Assembly (NCBI GenBank): GCA_028564925.1
Contig: CM053034.1
Location: 87,088,282-87,152,281 of the forward strand
DNA length: 64,000 nucleotides
From: Lithobates sylvaticus
Lineage: Eukaryota > Chordata > Amphibia > Anura > Ranidae
Direction of reading: 5' to 3'
Made by a program: the position numbers and the translations under genes. Below the pieces are notes generated by a model. That model had not been told where the DNA came from. It searched no databases and was given only the letters and a program-made list of their open reading frames with translations. Positions within the stretch are counted from its first letter, which is position 1; each line of letters opens with the position of its first letter. Shown here in pieces: positions 1 through 11,570 of this stretch.

Positions 1-453
1 TGCCCTTCTGCCCTGTTGTCATCAAATCCAGCCATCTGCGACATGACATTAAAGCCGCAAGCAGTTTTAAATGGCTTCTTTTTTTCCTTTACAAATGTCA
101 TTTTGTGCAGGGACAGTTCTAAACACGGGAAACACATGCCACTTCACAGGCATACTTTAGACACCCCCCAGGTATCATATTTAACTTTATGCATCATTAA
201 AATGACTGCTCCAGAAAAAAACGTCCGTTTTTAAAACTTCTTTTTGCATTCATACATGTCCCCTGGGGTAGGACCCGGGTCCCCAAACCTTTTTTAATGA
301 CAATAACATGCATATTGGCTGTTATAATTAGCACTTTAGATTTCGAACATTTACGTCCATTGTAACTAATAGGGTTCTAACGTTCGTGCAAACTTTGGGT
401 CCGTTCGCAGGTTCTGGTGCGAACCGAACCCAGGGGTGTTCGGCTCATCCCTA
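1..453 (+). mobile_element. hAT non-autonomous element, 3' part
   Basis: The sequence ends in GTGTTCGGCTCATCCCTA, the terminus shared with the elements ending at 48830 (plus) and 25894 (minus). The internal sequence (gacatttcattt-type block, 'atgtcccctgggg', 'aatagggtt') also matches 48430-48830. The 5' end lies outside the window, so its target duplication cannot be tested. Confidence 0.7.
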
Positions 454-985
454 CTTGCCAACATAAAAACTGCCGCATTTTATGTTGGCAAGACAAAGCT
501 TGAGTTTTGGCGGCGTATTTATCGACATATAGTGAGCATTCAGAAACAGGATCTGGCTTTTCCTTTGGGTCAATCGGTTCATGTTAATGGTTCATGGTTC
601 AATGGTTCATGTTAATGTAAGTAAACTTAATCATGTATTAGATTACATTTATGCTGTGTGTTGCATAGCTTGCTATTTTGCACAATTATTGACATTATTA
701 CTTTGTACTTATTTGTATTTTTACTTAAAGACTCCTTTTTTCGTTGTAGAAACCTTATACCCAATTTTGATTCAATAACATAAAACCTCTGAAGAAGGAC
801 CATGTGTCCGTAACATGTGAGGTGTTATCTACATTGTATTGATCCTCGCCAATTCTCAGCACCAGTGTGGTGATTTTTCTATACAACTGTAATAATCAGA
901 GTATCAAATATGTTTTTTATGTATTGCATGTCATTTTTGTACATGTTGAATTTATGTAATAAAATGTATACCTTTTTACTACTGG
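454..985 (+). mobile_element. Penelope-like element, 3' fragment with GIY-YIG remnant
   Basis: Reading from 481 to the stop at 613-615 gives YVGKTKLEFWRRIYRHIVSI and about 24 more residues. This resembles the C-terminal GIY-YIG nuclease of Penelope-like retroelements (YVGKT..., basic residues, R..H). A hammerhead-like motif lies downstream and a polyadenylation-like end (AATAAAATG) near 957. The first 39 bases (454-492) form a 15-bp-arm hairpin. The reverse transcriptase part is absent. It is an old fragment. Confidence 0.6.
784..826 (+). ncRNA. hammerhead-ribozyme-like motif (relic)
   Basis: CTGAAGA at 789-795 matches the CUGANGA box. It is followed by a GGAC/GTCC stem, a short ACATGT stem III and an ACCT/AGGT stem I pairing. 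Hammerheads are known in Penelope-like termini. The core is imperfect, so self-cleavage is doubtful. Confidence 0.35.
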
Positions 986-1011
986 CTTGATCTGTCTATT
1001 AATGACCCTAT

Positions 1012-1240
1012 TAGTACACACGACCGGACTTTCCGTCAGAATAAACTCTGACGTTCTTCCCGAAGGCGTTCCGACCGAACAGACTTGCCCACACACGATC
1101 GGACCAAAGTCTGTTCGTTTCGAACAAGATGATGAACGACGGGACTAGAAAAGGAAGTTCAATAGCCAGTAGCCAATAGCTGCCCTTGTGTCGTATTTGG
1201 TCCGTCGGACCAGCATACAGACAAATGGTTTTCCTGATAA
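1012..1240 (+). mobile_element. PIF/Harbinger-type MITE, truncated
   Basis: It starts TACACACGACCGGACTTTCC and carries the blocks 'gactagaa.aggaagttca' and 'agccagtagccaatagctgccc', both also in the complete copy at 14245-14639. The 3' half is missing. Confidence 0.6.
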
Positions 1241-1480
1241 GGAACGCAGCAAAAGGTTTTTTTTCACTGTACCTATGGTACCAGGTGTTTTTGCCATGAA
1301 TGTTATGAGTAAGGTTCTGGAGCAAAGAATGCAGCTTTGCATCTAATACTTCTGCTGTTAGGGGGTGAGAGATCCATGTTTGTTATAATTGGGTCAAACA
1401 GACCAAGCTTCTTCATACACAGCAACAGAACTTATACAGTATGTACAGGTCCTGTAAGAGGACAATGCTGCTATAAAACA
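1241..1480. other. unassigned sequence between MITE fragment and L1-A
   Basis: No coding or repeat signature was recognised. The 5' edge of L1-A must lie here or just downstream, but no target duplication was found. Confidence 0.3.
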
Positions 1481-1862
1481 TACCATCACCCAGCTCCAAG
1501 CTCAACAGGAAGACCTGGAGGATAGGGAGCGCAGACAAAATCTGCGGATCAGGGGTATTCCAGAAACAGTGGAAGACCAGGACCTCCATCCCTATCTACT
1601 GAGTTTATTCAACATAGTGGCTCCCAATATCCCCGATATTGACTGGCGATTAGACAGAACTCACAGGTCACTAGCTCCTAAACCCCCGGCTGGGGCAAAC
1701 CCGAGGGATGTTATTGTTCACTTTCATTATTACAACAGCAAAGAAGCTTTAACCATTGCTACCCACAATAAATCCAGGCTTGAATTTAAAGGGTCCAAGA
1801 TCCAGATCTTCAGCGATCTTTCCTCAATACTCTTGCAAAACAAAGAAGCCTTCACCCGGTGA
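1480..1862 (+). pseudogene. L1-A ORF1 remnant
   Basis: The open frame reads ...LEDRERRQNLRIRGIPETVE... and ends at the stop at 1860-1862. The pattern 'RRxNLRIxGIPE' is the conserved start of the RNA-binding domain of L1 ORF1p. It is followed by R-T-H-R and 'RDVIVHFHYY', also typical. The coiled coil upstream is not readable. The C-terminal part continues in other frames to about 2200, so it is frameshifted. L1 ORF1p is an RNA-binding trimer needed for retrotransposition; this copy cannot make it. Confidence 0.7.
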
Positions 1863-2407
1863 CACTCCACCTCGAGGCTCACAAAGTCATATATTGTTGG
1901 GGTTTTCCCTTTTCACCTCTGCCTCTCATGATGGCGTACAGTATTCCATGCATGATCTTCAGGAAAGTGATGCCTTCCTGCACAACTTGGGCCTTCCACC
2001 CCTCCCCGAAGAGGATCTTCTACCGCTTTCTGTTACTCCTAAGCCACTGTTGGCTCCAAGTTGCATCTGGACCCCAGTAAGACAGAAGCAACACAAATCT
2101 ACCTTCATCCTTCATGCCTCCAGACACGCCCTTTGTCCAGATTCCCAACCTGATGGACACCAATGCATCTGCTGGTTCTGATCTCTGTTTTTTCCTGGCC
2201 CCCTGACATTTCTCTATTTTTTTGCCCCGTGCCCATGGGGTGCACCACCTCCTTTTTTCAGATCTTTTTTTTTTTCTGTGGCTGCTACACTTCATGGACT
2301 TAATGTATAAATGTTACCGTGCTACTATTTTCCCAAGTCTTATTTTGTTGCTTTATACTTTTTGCATACTCCACACACCATGGAATTTTCTACCTGAGCT
2401 ATACTAT

Positions 2408-3156
2408 TGTCAGGAATGGATCCATCCACTGGTAAGATCCATCATTTGGCGTTCAGTACTGTGGTCCACCAGCAGGTGTCCCCTGGCAGTTTGTAACTGT
2501 CAGGAGAGGCTTTCCCTGCTGGTGTTATGTCATCTTTGGGCCGCAGTACTGGCGTCCACCAGCGGATGGATCCCAGCAGTGTGGAGCACACAGCTCTTTC
2601 TGCGCTCAGCTGTCACATGAGGCCAATCACTGGCAGATTTATATATACCCGGCTAGCCCTCACACACTTGCCTTGGTATCTTCCTTCCATGTGCCCTGTT
2701 ACCTGAACCTGTTACCTGAACCTGTTACCTGAACCCATCCCATCCTGAACCCAGCCCCTCCTGATCCTATCCTGTGTTCCTGAGTTCCTGTTCCCTTGTT
2801 GCCTTTTCCATCCTTATTTTCCCTCTCCCGTCCTGCCCTTGTCCATCTGCTGATCTCCCATGTATGACCCTGGCCTGGCTAACGTTTGTGATTCTGGAAC
2901 TGCCCTTGTTATCTATTGATCTTCCTGTGTATGACCCTGGTCTGGCTGACGTGTTGATTTCGGTACTTCTCTGTGCCTGTATATATTTATCTGTTGTCTG
3001 TGGGTTTCTGTTTGTGGCTGAGCACTGTTTGTATTTTGGGGTGTCTACTTATTTATATATCACTTATCCTAATAAACATTATTCTTATTTTAATTTACAT
3101 GCGTTTTGGGTTCCTCCTTTGCAGTCCACACAATCTGGTCGCACCTGTTTATGACA
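2408..3156. mobile_element. solo LTR (retroviral/LTR-retrotransposon fossil)
   Basis: This 749-bp block starts TGTCAGG, ends TTATGACA, and is flanked on both sides by ACTAT (2403-2407 and 3157-3161). A TATA-like ATATATA near 2641 and AATAAA near 3070 fit LTR promoter and poly(A) signals. No internal coding region remains, so it is a solo LTR. It sits in the spacer between L1-A ORF1 and ORF2 and is therefore younger than L1-A. Family not resolved. Confidence 0.65.
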
Positions 3157-3199
3157 ACTATGCTGTATATCATTTGCCTTTTAAATGGATTAAGTCAAT

Positions 3200-4809
3200 A
3201 TGGCGCTGAAGTTCCTTACTTGTAATGTTAAAGGTTTAAACTCTATTCAAAAGAGATGGCTAGCTCTGAAAGAGTTTAAATCTTTTAGGGTTGATTTGAT
3301 TATGATCCAGGAGACTAATTTCCACCCTGGGGGGTCCTTTAACGTTGCTGGTAAATGCTTCCCAGAAGCTTTTATGGCCTCTGACCCTTCTGGGAAAGCA
3401 GGAGTGGTGATTTTAATTAAGCGCTCGTGCCCCTTGCAAATTAAATCTTCATATCTGGACCCCCATGGCAGATTTATTATCTTGGATTGCGCATACCTCA
3501 ACCATTCTCTACTTTTGTCAATGTCTATGCTCCTAACTCTGGCCAAATTCAGTTCCTTTCTATTGTGTTTAACAACTTAGACAAATTCTCTCAACATTTT
3601 ACAGTCATAGATGGGGATTTTAACATGACTATGCCCCCTGGCAAAGATAGACTTATATTATTCCCCTCCATGACGGCTACTACAGTCAACCACCTCTCGG
3701 CTTCCTTCCGTAAACTCATAAGAGCTCATAATCTCCTAGACGTCTGGAGGATTAAGCACCCCACACATAAGCAGTATAGATTCTACTCTCACCCCCATAA
3801 GCTTTACTCTAGACTGGATCACTTCTTTGTATCCTCCCCCATTTTGACATCTATGGTATACTCAACAATCAATCCCATAACTTGGTCTGATCACTCCTTT
3901 GTCCACCTAGACATCGCCCTATCCTTCGCCTCCCCCTGAACATGCCATTGGCATCTCAACAAATCCCTGCTTCGTATTCTGGAGACTTGAGACCACCTAT
4001 CCAGAAGCCTGTCTGAGTTCTTCCAATTCAATGAGAACATGGTTTCAGAGACCTCCACCTTGTGGGAAGCACATAAAGCCTTCTTCCGGGGTCAATGTAT
4101 TTCTACGGGCTCCCGCTTGAAAAGAGATGCAGTATTCTTCTATTTTGTCCAAACTCCATAAGGTTAGAAGCTCTTGATGTCTTCCCCAACAATGGTTGGG
4201 CTTCGAGCAGTCATTTTGCTTCGAAATCAGCTCAGATCCCTAGATATGAAGAAAATTGATAAATCTCTTCTGTGGTCCAAACAGAAATTCTACAAGTACT
4301 CTAATAAATCTCACAGAATGCTGGTAAATAAATGTAAACGTCGCCCCTTCCATTTGTCCCCAGATTTTTGCATGCAAACTAATGGTACCCCCAATAACTG
4401 CCCTCTTACCATGTCCAAAGTATTTGGAGAATTTTACCATAAATTATATAATTGTCTGAAAACGGATCCCAACTACCATTTCACACAGGAAAAATGTGAT
4501 TCCTTTTTTGAATCTTTACATCAACTTTCCTCTGCCCATCTCTCATACTTAAACTCTGTGGTTACCCCCAAAGAATTAGTTGAGGTCCTCAAAAACCTCC
4601 CAACTCATAAATCTCCAGCCCGGATGATCTGCCTTATTCTTATTATAAAACTTTCCTCCTGATTTTAAGCCCACATTTGCTATCCCTATTTACCTCATTG
4701 TTAAAATGAACTATACCCCACCCCCAATTTGTTTATGCTCACATGTCCATGATCCCAAAACCTGGTAAAGATCCCTCCCTCCCTGACAATTATAGACCCA
4801 TAGCTTTGC
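3200..4809 (+). pseudogene. L1-A ORF2, endonuclease and pre-RT part
   Basis: MALKFLTCNVKGLNSIQKRW starts at 3200. The APE-type endonuclease motifs follow: MIQETNF (catalytic Glu), 'GDFNMT' after a frameshift near 3500, 'SRLDHFF' and 'WSDHSF' (catalytic His) near 3880. Pre-RT sequence runs to 4660 ('LKNLPTHKSP'). 'KPGKDPSLPDNYRPIALL' at 4755-4809 is the start of the RT palm. There, at TTAA, the 7.1-kb TTAA element is inserted and the frame resumes at 11937. Several stops and shifts make it non-functional. Confidence 0.8.
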
Positions 4810-5579
4810 TTAACCACTTGCTTACTGGGCACTTAAACCCCCCTCCTGCCCAGACCAGTTTTCAGCTTTTAGCGCTGTCGCACTTTGAATGACAATTGTG
4901 CGGTCATACAACATTGTACCCAAATTACATTTTTATAATTTTTTACCACAAATAGAGCTTTCTTTCGGTGGTATTTTAATTTTTTGATAAACAAAAAAGA
5001 AAATGCAAAATTTAGAAAAAAAAAAAAATCATGTTTAACCACTTGCCGACCGCCCCATGTAGATATACGTCGGCAGAATGGCACGTACAGGCAGAACCAC
5101 GTACCTGTACGTGCCATTCTTCAGGCGGTTGGGGGGTCTGATCGGACCCCCCTCCGCCGGCGGGGACGGTCGGCATCGCTTCAGGAGCGATCCGGGACGA
5201 GGGGACGGCCAGTGGTTTCTGGCCACCCCCTCGCGATCGCTCCTGGCGAATGAAAAGCTTCCCCTTCCTGTCTATTGTATAGACAGGAAGGCGGAAGTGA
5301 TGTCACGCTCGGTGCGCCGGTCTATGTGACCGGAACGCCGAGCAGAGAAGATGTAAAGGTTAGTGCACAAACAGTACACTGACACCAGTACACATAGGCA
5401 CACAATCCACCCCCCTGTCACCCCCAGATCACCCCCCAGATCACCCCCTCCCCCCCCCAGTCACAGTGTCACTAATTGCAGTGATCATTTATTTACTGAT
5501 CACTGCATTTAGTGTCAGTGTGACTGTAATAACTGTCAGGGCAGTTAGTTTTAGGTCCTAGGTAGCCCCCTACCCCCCC

Positions 5580-6420
5580 CTAATAAAGGTTTAACCCCTG
5601 ATTGCCCCGAGTTAACCCCTTCACCCCCTTTTGCCAGTGTCACTAAGCGATCGTTTTTCTGATCGCTGCATTGTGTCGCTAGGTAACCATTTTTTTTTTA
5701 TTTTAACCGCCATGTTTTATATAGGTTCATAAATAGTTTTATAGGTCAGGTACCCCCATATTACAACCTAAATAAAGGTTTTAACCCCCTGATTGCCCCT
5801 AGAGTTAACCCTTTCACCAGTAATCACCGTATAACTGTCACTGGTGACGCTGGTTAGCCAGTTAGTTATTTCGTTATTTAGGTTCCCCGTCAGGTTTTTA
5901 TATAGCGTCAGGTACCCCCATATATTACCTAATAAAGGTTTAACCCCCTGATTGCCCCTAGTTAACCCTTTCACCCCCTTTTGCCAGTGTCACTAAGCGA
6001 TCGTTTTTCTGATCGCTGCATTAGTGTCGCTAGGTAACCAGTTTTTTTTTTTTAGGTTAACCGCCATGTTTATATAGGTTCATAAATAGGTTTATAGGTC
6101 AGGTACCCCCATATTACAACCTAAATAAAGGTTTTAACCCTCTGATTGCCCCTAGAGTTAACCCTTTCACCAGTGATCACCGTATAAAATGTCACTGGTG
6201 ACGCTGGTTAGCCAGTTAGTTATTTCGTTATTTAGGTTCCCCGTCAGGTTTTTATATAGCGTCAGGTACCCCCATATATTACCTAATAAAGGTTTAACCC
6301 CTGATTGCCCCTAGTTAACCCTTTCACCCCCTTTTGCCAGTGTCACTAAGCGATCGTTTTTCTGATCGCTGCATTAGTGTCGCTAGGTAACCAGTTTTTT
6401 TTTTGTATTACTGTTACGGG
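5580..6420. repeat. tandem repeat, ~350-bp unit, about 2.5 copies
   Basis: 'aataaaggttt(t)aaccc' recurs at 5582, 5771, 5931, 6124 and 6285, giving two alternating half-units and a period of 349-354 bp. Shared blocks include 'gcgatcgtttttctgatcgc' (itself palindromic) and 'tcaggtacccccatat'. It lies inside the inner TTAA element. Confidence 0.8.
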
Positions 6421-8540
6421 TGACGCTGGTTAGTTAGCTTGTTTTTTATACTGTCAGGGCACCCGCCATTTATTACCCAATAACGGTTTAACCCCTGATC
6501 GCCCGGCGGGTGATATCAATTAGGTTTTAGGGTCAAATAAGGTCTGCGTCGCCCCAGGTTAGTGCCAGTACCGCAAACACCCACGCGCAAAGCATACACC
6601 TCCCTTAGTGGTATAGTATCTGAACAGATCAATATCTGATCTGATCAGATCTATACTAGCGTCCCAGCAGTTTAGGGTTCCAAAAAAACGCATTGTTAGC
6701 GGAATCAGCCCAGATACCTGCTAGCACCTGCGTTTTCCCCCTCCGCCCAGCCCAGCCCCGCCCACCCCACCCAACGGCAGTATCGATCGATAAAAGTCAC
6801 ATACAAAACACTAAGCACACATAACTGCAGCGTTCGCAGAGTCAGGCCTGATCCCTGCGATCGCTAACATTTTTTTTGTGGTAGCGTTTTGATTCAGTCG
6901 CTAACAGTCAGGAGCTTTTTTACCTGTGAATCTCAAAAAAATAAAAAAAACAAAAATAGTTGTCGTTTTATTGTTCTCTCTCTCTCTCTATTGTTGCTCT
7001 TTTTTTACTCCATTCTATTCTGCAATGTTTTATTATGTTTTATCATGTTTTATCATGCTTGCTTTTCAGGTATGTAATTTTGTTTACTGTGTTTTAGTGT
7101 TAAGCATTTTTTTGTTTTCAGGTGCGCCATTCAGTTGCAGCGCGGATTTATTTATCTTGACAGCAACAGCGTTTGCTCCCACGATACATAAAGCCGCGAC
7201 TCCAACGCTGTAGGAGGTGATTTCACCACCACAGTTAAAAAAAAGAGCATATGTGCCGAAGCATGGGGGCAGCAGGGGGGGGGGGGAGGAGCGATTGGCT
7301 CCTAATGCCACGTACATACGGTCGAAATTCCGACCGTGTGTACACGGCATAACTTTTGCGGGAGGATGCCCCCATGCATCGGCATATATAAATGGTGCAT
7401 GTATGCCCATCATTAGAAGTGGGTGGATGAAGGGAGGTATTCTAATGGTGGGCATACCCACCAATCAATCTCTTTTTTTCGTTCAGCCAAGAGGCTGCAT
7501 GAAAAAAAAAAAAGATTACAATATATGTCCAGTATGTTGCTGGACTTTGAATGGTTATACCAGAATGATGCCTGCAGGTTTAGGTATCATCTTGGTATCA
7601 TTCTTTTCAGCCAGTGATCGGCTTTCATGTAAAAGCAATTCTAGCGGGTAATTAGCCTCTAGACTGCTTTTACAAGCAGTGGGAGGGAATGTCCCCCCTC
7701 CCGGATATAAACCGCGCCATTGGGAAATTGGGAAAGCATTTTATCACACCAATCTTGGTGTGGTCAGATGCTTTGAGGGCAGAGGAAAGATCTAGGGTCT
7801 AATAGACCCCAATTTTTTCAAAAAAAGAGTACCTGTCACTGCCTATTGCTATCATAGGGGATATTTACATTCCCTGAGATAACAATAAAAATCATAACAA
7901 AGAAAAAAAATGGAAGGAACAGTTTAAAAATAGAATAAAAAAGCTAAATAAATAAAAAAAAAAACTAAAAAAAAAAAAAAAAAAAAGCACCCCTGCCCCC
8001 CTTCTCTTGCGCAAAGGCGTACACAAGCGTTGGTCTGGCGTCATATGTAAACAGCAATTGCAGCATGCATGTGAGGTATCACCGCGAAGGTCAGATCGAG
8101 GGCAGTAATTTTAGCAGTAGACCTCCTCCGTGAATCTAATGTGGTATCATGTAAAGGCTTTTAAAGGCTTTTAAAAATGTATGTAGTTTGTCGCCACTGC
8201 GTGTTTGTGCGCAATTTTAAAGCATGTCGTGTTTGGTATCCATGTACTCGGCCTAAGATCATATTTTTTATTTCATCAAAAATTTGAGCAATATAGTGTG
8301 TTTTAGTGCATTAAAAAATAAAAAAAAGTGTATTTTTTCCACAAAAAATGCGTTTGAAAAATCGCTGCGCAAATACTGTGTGGAAAAAAAAAATGCAACA
8401 CCCACCATTTTAATCTGTAGGGCCTTTGCTTTAACAATATATATAGTGTTTGGGGGTTCAACGTAATTTTCTTGCAAAAAAAAAAATATGTTTTCATGTA
8501 AACAAAAAGTGTCAGAAAGGGCTTTGTCTTCAAGTGGTTA
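6421..8540. other. interior of the TTAA element, no gene
   Basis: No convincing coding region. There is a G-run near 7273-7284, a Harbinger-like end 'ccgtgtgtacacggcata' near 7335, and A-rich stretches at 7890-7985 and 8320-8490. The block 8505-8538, read on the minus strand, starts CTAACCACTTGAAGACAAAG, resembling another TTAA-family terminus. Confidence 0.4.
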
Positions 8541-8579
8541 GAAGAGTGGGTGACGTGTGACATAGGCTTCTAAATGTTG

Positions 8580-9665
8580 TGCATAAAATGCCAGGACAGT
8601 TCAAACCCCCCCCAAATGACCCCATTTTGGAAAGTAGACACCCCAAGCTATTTGCTGAGAGCAATGTTGAGCCCATTAAATATTTTTTTTTTTTGTCCCA
8701 AGAGATTGAATAATGAAAAAAAAAAAATATATATATTTTTTTTACAAAAAGTTGTCACTAAATGATATATTGCTCAAACATGTCATGGGCATATGTGGAA
8801 ATACACCCCAAAATACATTCTGTTGCTTCTCCTGAGTACGGGGATACCACATGTGTGGGACTTTTTGGGAGCCTAGCTGCGTACGGAACCCCAAAAACCA
8901 AGCACCGCCTTCAGGCTTTCTAAGGGAGTAATTTTTTTATTTCACTTCTCACTGCCAATCACAGTTTCGGAGGCCATGGAATGCCCAGATGGCATAAAAC
9001 CCCCCAAAATGACCCCATTTTGGAAAGTAGACACCCCAAGCTATTTGCTGAGAGGTATTGTGAGTATTTTGCAGATGTCGCTTTTTGTCACAAAGTTTTG
9101 AAAATTGAAAAAAGAAAAAAAAAAATTTTTTTTCTTTACTTTCTTCATTTTCAAAAACAAATGAGAGCTGTAAAATACTCACCATGCCTCTCAACAAATA
9201 GCTTGGGGTGTCTACTTTCCAAAATGGGGTCATTTGGGGGGGTTTTGTGCTATTTTGGCATTTTATGGCCTTCGAAACTGTGATAGGTAGTGAGGAGTGA
9301 AATCAAAAATTTGCACCCTTAGAAATCCTGAAGGCGGTGCTTGGGTTTCGGGGCCCCGTACGCGGCTAGGCTCCCAAAAAGTCCCACACATGTGGTATCC
9401 CCATACTCAGGAGAAGCAGCAAAATGTATTTTGGGGTGCAATTCCACATATAACTATGGCATGTGTGAGCAATATATCATTTAGTGACAACTTTTTGAAG
9501 AAAAAAAAAAAAATTATTTTTTATTTTTGTCTTTATTCAATCACTTGGGACTAAAAAAAAAAATATTCAATGGGCTCAACATGCCTCTCAGCAAATAGCT
9601 TGGGGTGTCTACTTTCCAAAATGGGGTCATTTGGGGGGGTTTTGTACTTCTCTGCCATTTTAGCA
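8580..9665. repeat. large palindrome (inverted repeat, ~540-bp arms)
   Basis: The arms mirror each other about a centre near 9122. 'gtagacaccccaagctattt' occurs forward at about 8634 and 9027 and reversed at about 9195 and 9591. 'ccacatgtgtgggacttttt' near 8850 mirrors 'aaaaagtcccacacatgtgg' near 9376. The arms differ by small changes and are joined by an A/T-rich centre. It is non-coding. Confidence 0.8.
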
Positions 9666-10090
9666 CCTCAAGAAATGAAATAGGCAGTCATAAATTAAAA
9701 GCGGTGTAAATTCCAGAAAATGTACTCTAGTTTGTAGACGCTATAACTTTTGCGCAAACCAATCAATATACGCTTATTGGCATTTTTTTTACTAAAGACA
9801 TGTGGCTGAATACATTTTGGCCCAAATGTTTGACTAAAATTGAGTTTATTAGATTTTTCTTATAACAAAAAGTAGAAAATCTCTTTTTTTTTCAAAATTT
9901 TCGCTCTTTTTCCATTTATATCGCAAAAAATAAAAATCACAGAGGCAATCAAATACCATCAAAAGAAAGCTCTATTTGTGGGAAGAAAAGGACGCAAATT
10001 TCGTTTCGTTACAAAATTGCATGACCGCACAATTACCAGTTAAAGTAGTGCAGTGCGAAATTGAAAAAAGACCTCTGGTCCTTAAGCTGA

Positions 10091-10140
10091 CAATTGGTCC
10101 GGGGCTGAAGTGGTTAACCACTTCAGCCCCGGACCAATTG
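10091..10140. repeat. perfect 50-bp palindrome centred on TTAA
   Basis: The 25-bp arms meet at TTAA 10114-10117: 'ggggctgaagtggttaacca' continuing symmetrically to 'cttcagccccgg'. Weaker symmetry extends to about 9920 and 10320. It is two head-to-head copies of the same TTAA-family terminus. The right-hand copy matches the element at 52995. Confidence 0.9.
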
Positions 10141-11114
10141 GCAGCCAAAGGACCAGGCCCCTTTTTGCGATTCGGCACTGCATCGCTTTAACTGACAATT
10201 GCGCGGTCGTGCGACGTGGCTCCCAAACAAAATTGGCGTCCTTTTTTTCCCACAAATAGAGCTTTCTTTTGGTGGTATTTGATCGCCCCTGCGGTTTTTA
10301 TTTTTTGCGCTATAAACAAAAATAGAGCGACAATTTTGAAAAAAATGCAATATTTTTTACTTTTTGCTATAATAACTATCCCCAAAAAATATATAAAAAA
10401 ACATTTTTTTTCCTCAGTTTAGGCCGATACGTATTCTTCTACATATTTTTGGTAAAAAAAATCGCAATTAGCGATTATTGATTAGTTTGCGCAAAAGTTA
10501 TAGCGTTTACAAAATAGGGGATAGTTTTATAGCATTTTTATTAATATTTTTTTTTTTACTAGTAATGGCGGCGATCAGCGATTTTTATTGTGACTGCGAC
10601 ATTATGGTGGACACATCGGACATTTTTGACACATTTTTGGGACATTTGTCATTTATACAGAAATCAGTGCTATTTAAATAGCACTGATTCCTATGTAAAT
10701 GACAGTTGCAGTGAAGGGGTTAACCACTAGGGGGTGGGGAGGAGTCAGTGTGACGTGTGTGTTTTTTTTTACAGTAGGGGGGCGTGGCTGTACGTCTGAC
10801 ATCATTGATCGGCTTTCCCGATGACAGGGAACAGCCGATCAATGACAGGCAGAGTAGGAAGCGCGGGGAGAGGTTTGTTTACACAAACCTCTCCCCGTTC
10901 TTCAGCTCCGTAACCCGATCGCGGGATACCAGCGGCGATCGGGTCCGCTGGTCCCGCGGCCGTGGTCACGGAGCTCCCGACCGGGCCGCACGCGTGCCAC
11001 TGGCGGCGCGCGTGACCCACGGGCAGGCAAATTAAAGGGGACGTACCCGTACGTGCTTTTGCCTGCCCGTGCCATTCTGTAGACGTATATCTACATGAGG
11101 CGGTCGGGAAGCGG
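10141..11114 (+). mobile_element. TTAA-family element body, right of the palindrome
   Basis: 'acaattgcgcggtcgtgcga', 'gagctttcttttggtggtat' and 'gcgcaaaagttatagcg' match the copy at 52995-53889. The 3' portion (10784-11114) differs and is GC-rich, with local hairpins such as 'gagaggtttgtttacacaaacctctc'-type arms near 10869. No transposase. Confidence 0.65.
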
Positions 11115-11164
11115 TTAATAGTTTGTTATAAACTTTTGCAAACAGGTCATTTTTCTCCTTCATT

Positions 11165-11570
11165 GATATGTGCTGATGAGGCGGCACTGGTGGGCACTGA
11201 TAGGCTGCACTGATGGGCACTGATAGGCACAGATAAGTTGGCACTGATAGGGACAGATGAGGCAGTACTGATGGGCAAATATAAGGCGGCACAGCTGGGC
11301 ACAGATAAGATGGCACTGATGGGTGGCACTGATGGGTGGCATGGATGGGCACTGATAGGTACCACAGATGGCACTGATGGGCACTGATAGGTGGCACTGA
11401 TGGGCACTGGTAGGTGACACTGATAGGCACTGATATGTAGCACTGAGGTGCAGCACTGTTGAGGCAGATTGTGGGCAATGATGGGTGGCACTGTGGGCAC
11501 TAATGGGTGGCACTGTGGGTACTGATAGGCGGCACAGTTGCCTATTCTGAGGTGGCACTGGCAGGGGGCA
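11165..11570. repeat. minisatellite, degenerate 'ggcactgatgg' units
   Basis: Short units such as gggcactgataggtggcactga are repeated with variation for about 400 bp, inside the outer TTAA element. Long minus-strand open frames here (Ser/His/Pro/Cys-rich) are translations of the repeat, not genes. Confidence 0.85.

Larger units (their letters stand above)
5035..11118. mobile_element. inner TTAA-target element, 6.1 kb, composite
   Basis: It has TTAA at 5035-5038 and 11115-11118, with terminal inverted repeats of about 60 bp: TTAACCACTTGCCGACCGCC, then 'atgtagatatacgtc'; the other end reads 'gacgtatatctacat' then GGCGGTCGGGAAGCGGTTAA. No transposase was recognised. It holds a ~353-bp tandem repeat (5580-6420), a Harbinger-like scrap near 7310-7355, a ~1.1-kb palindrome (8580-9665), and a head-to-head terminus junction at 10114-10117. 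It may be several TTAA elements inserted into or next to one another. Confidence 0.7.

Noticed and set aside
4984-5329. Short frames on both strands near the inner TTAA terminus
   Set aside because: The region is palindromic terminal sequence, so both strands give similar Arg-rich nonsense peptides.
11032-11558. Three overlapping minus-strand frames (117-148 aa) rich in Ser, His, Pro and Cys
   Set aside because: They are translations of the 'ggcactgatgg' minisatellite in three frames, with no domain.
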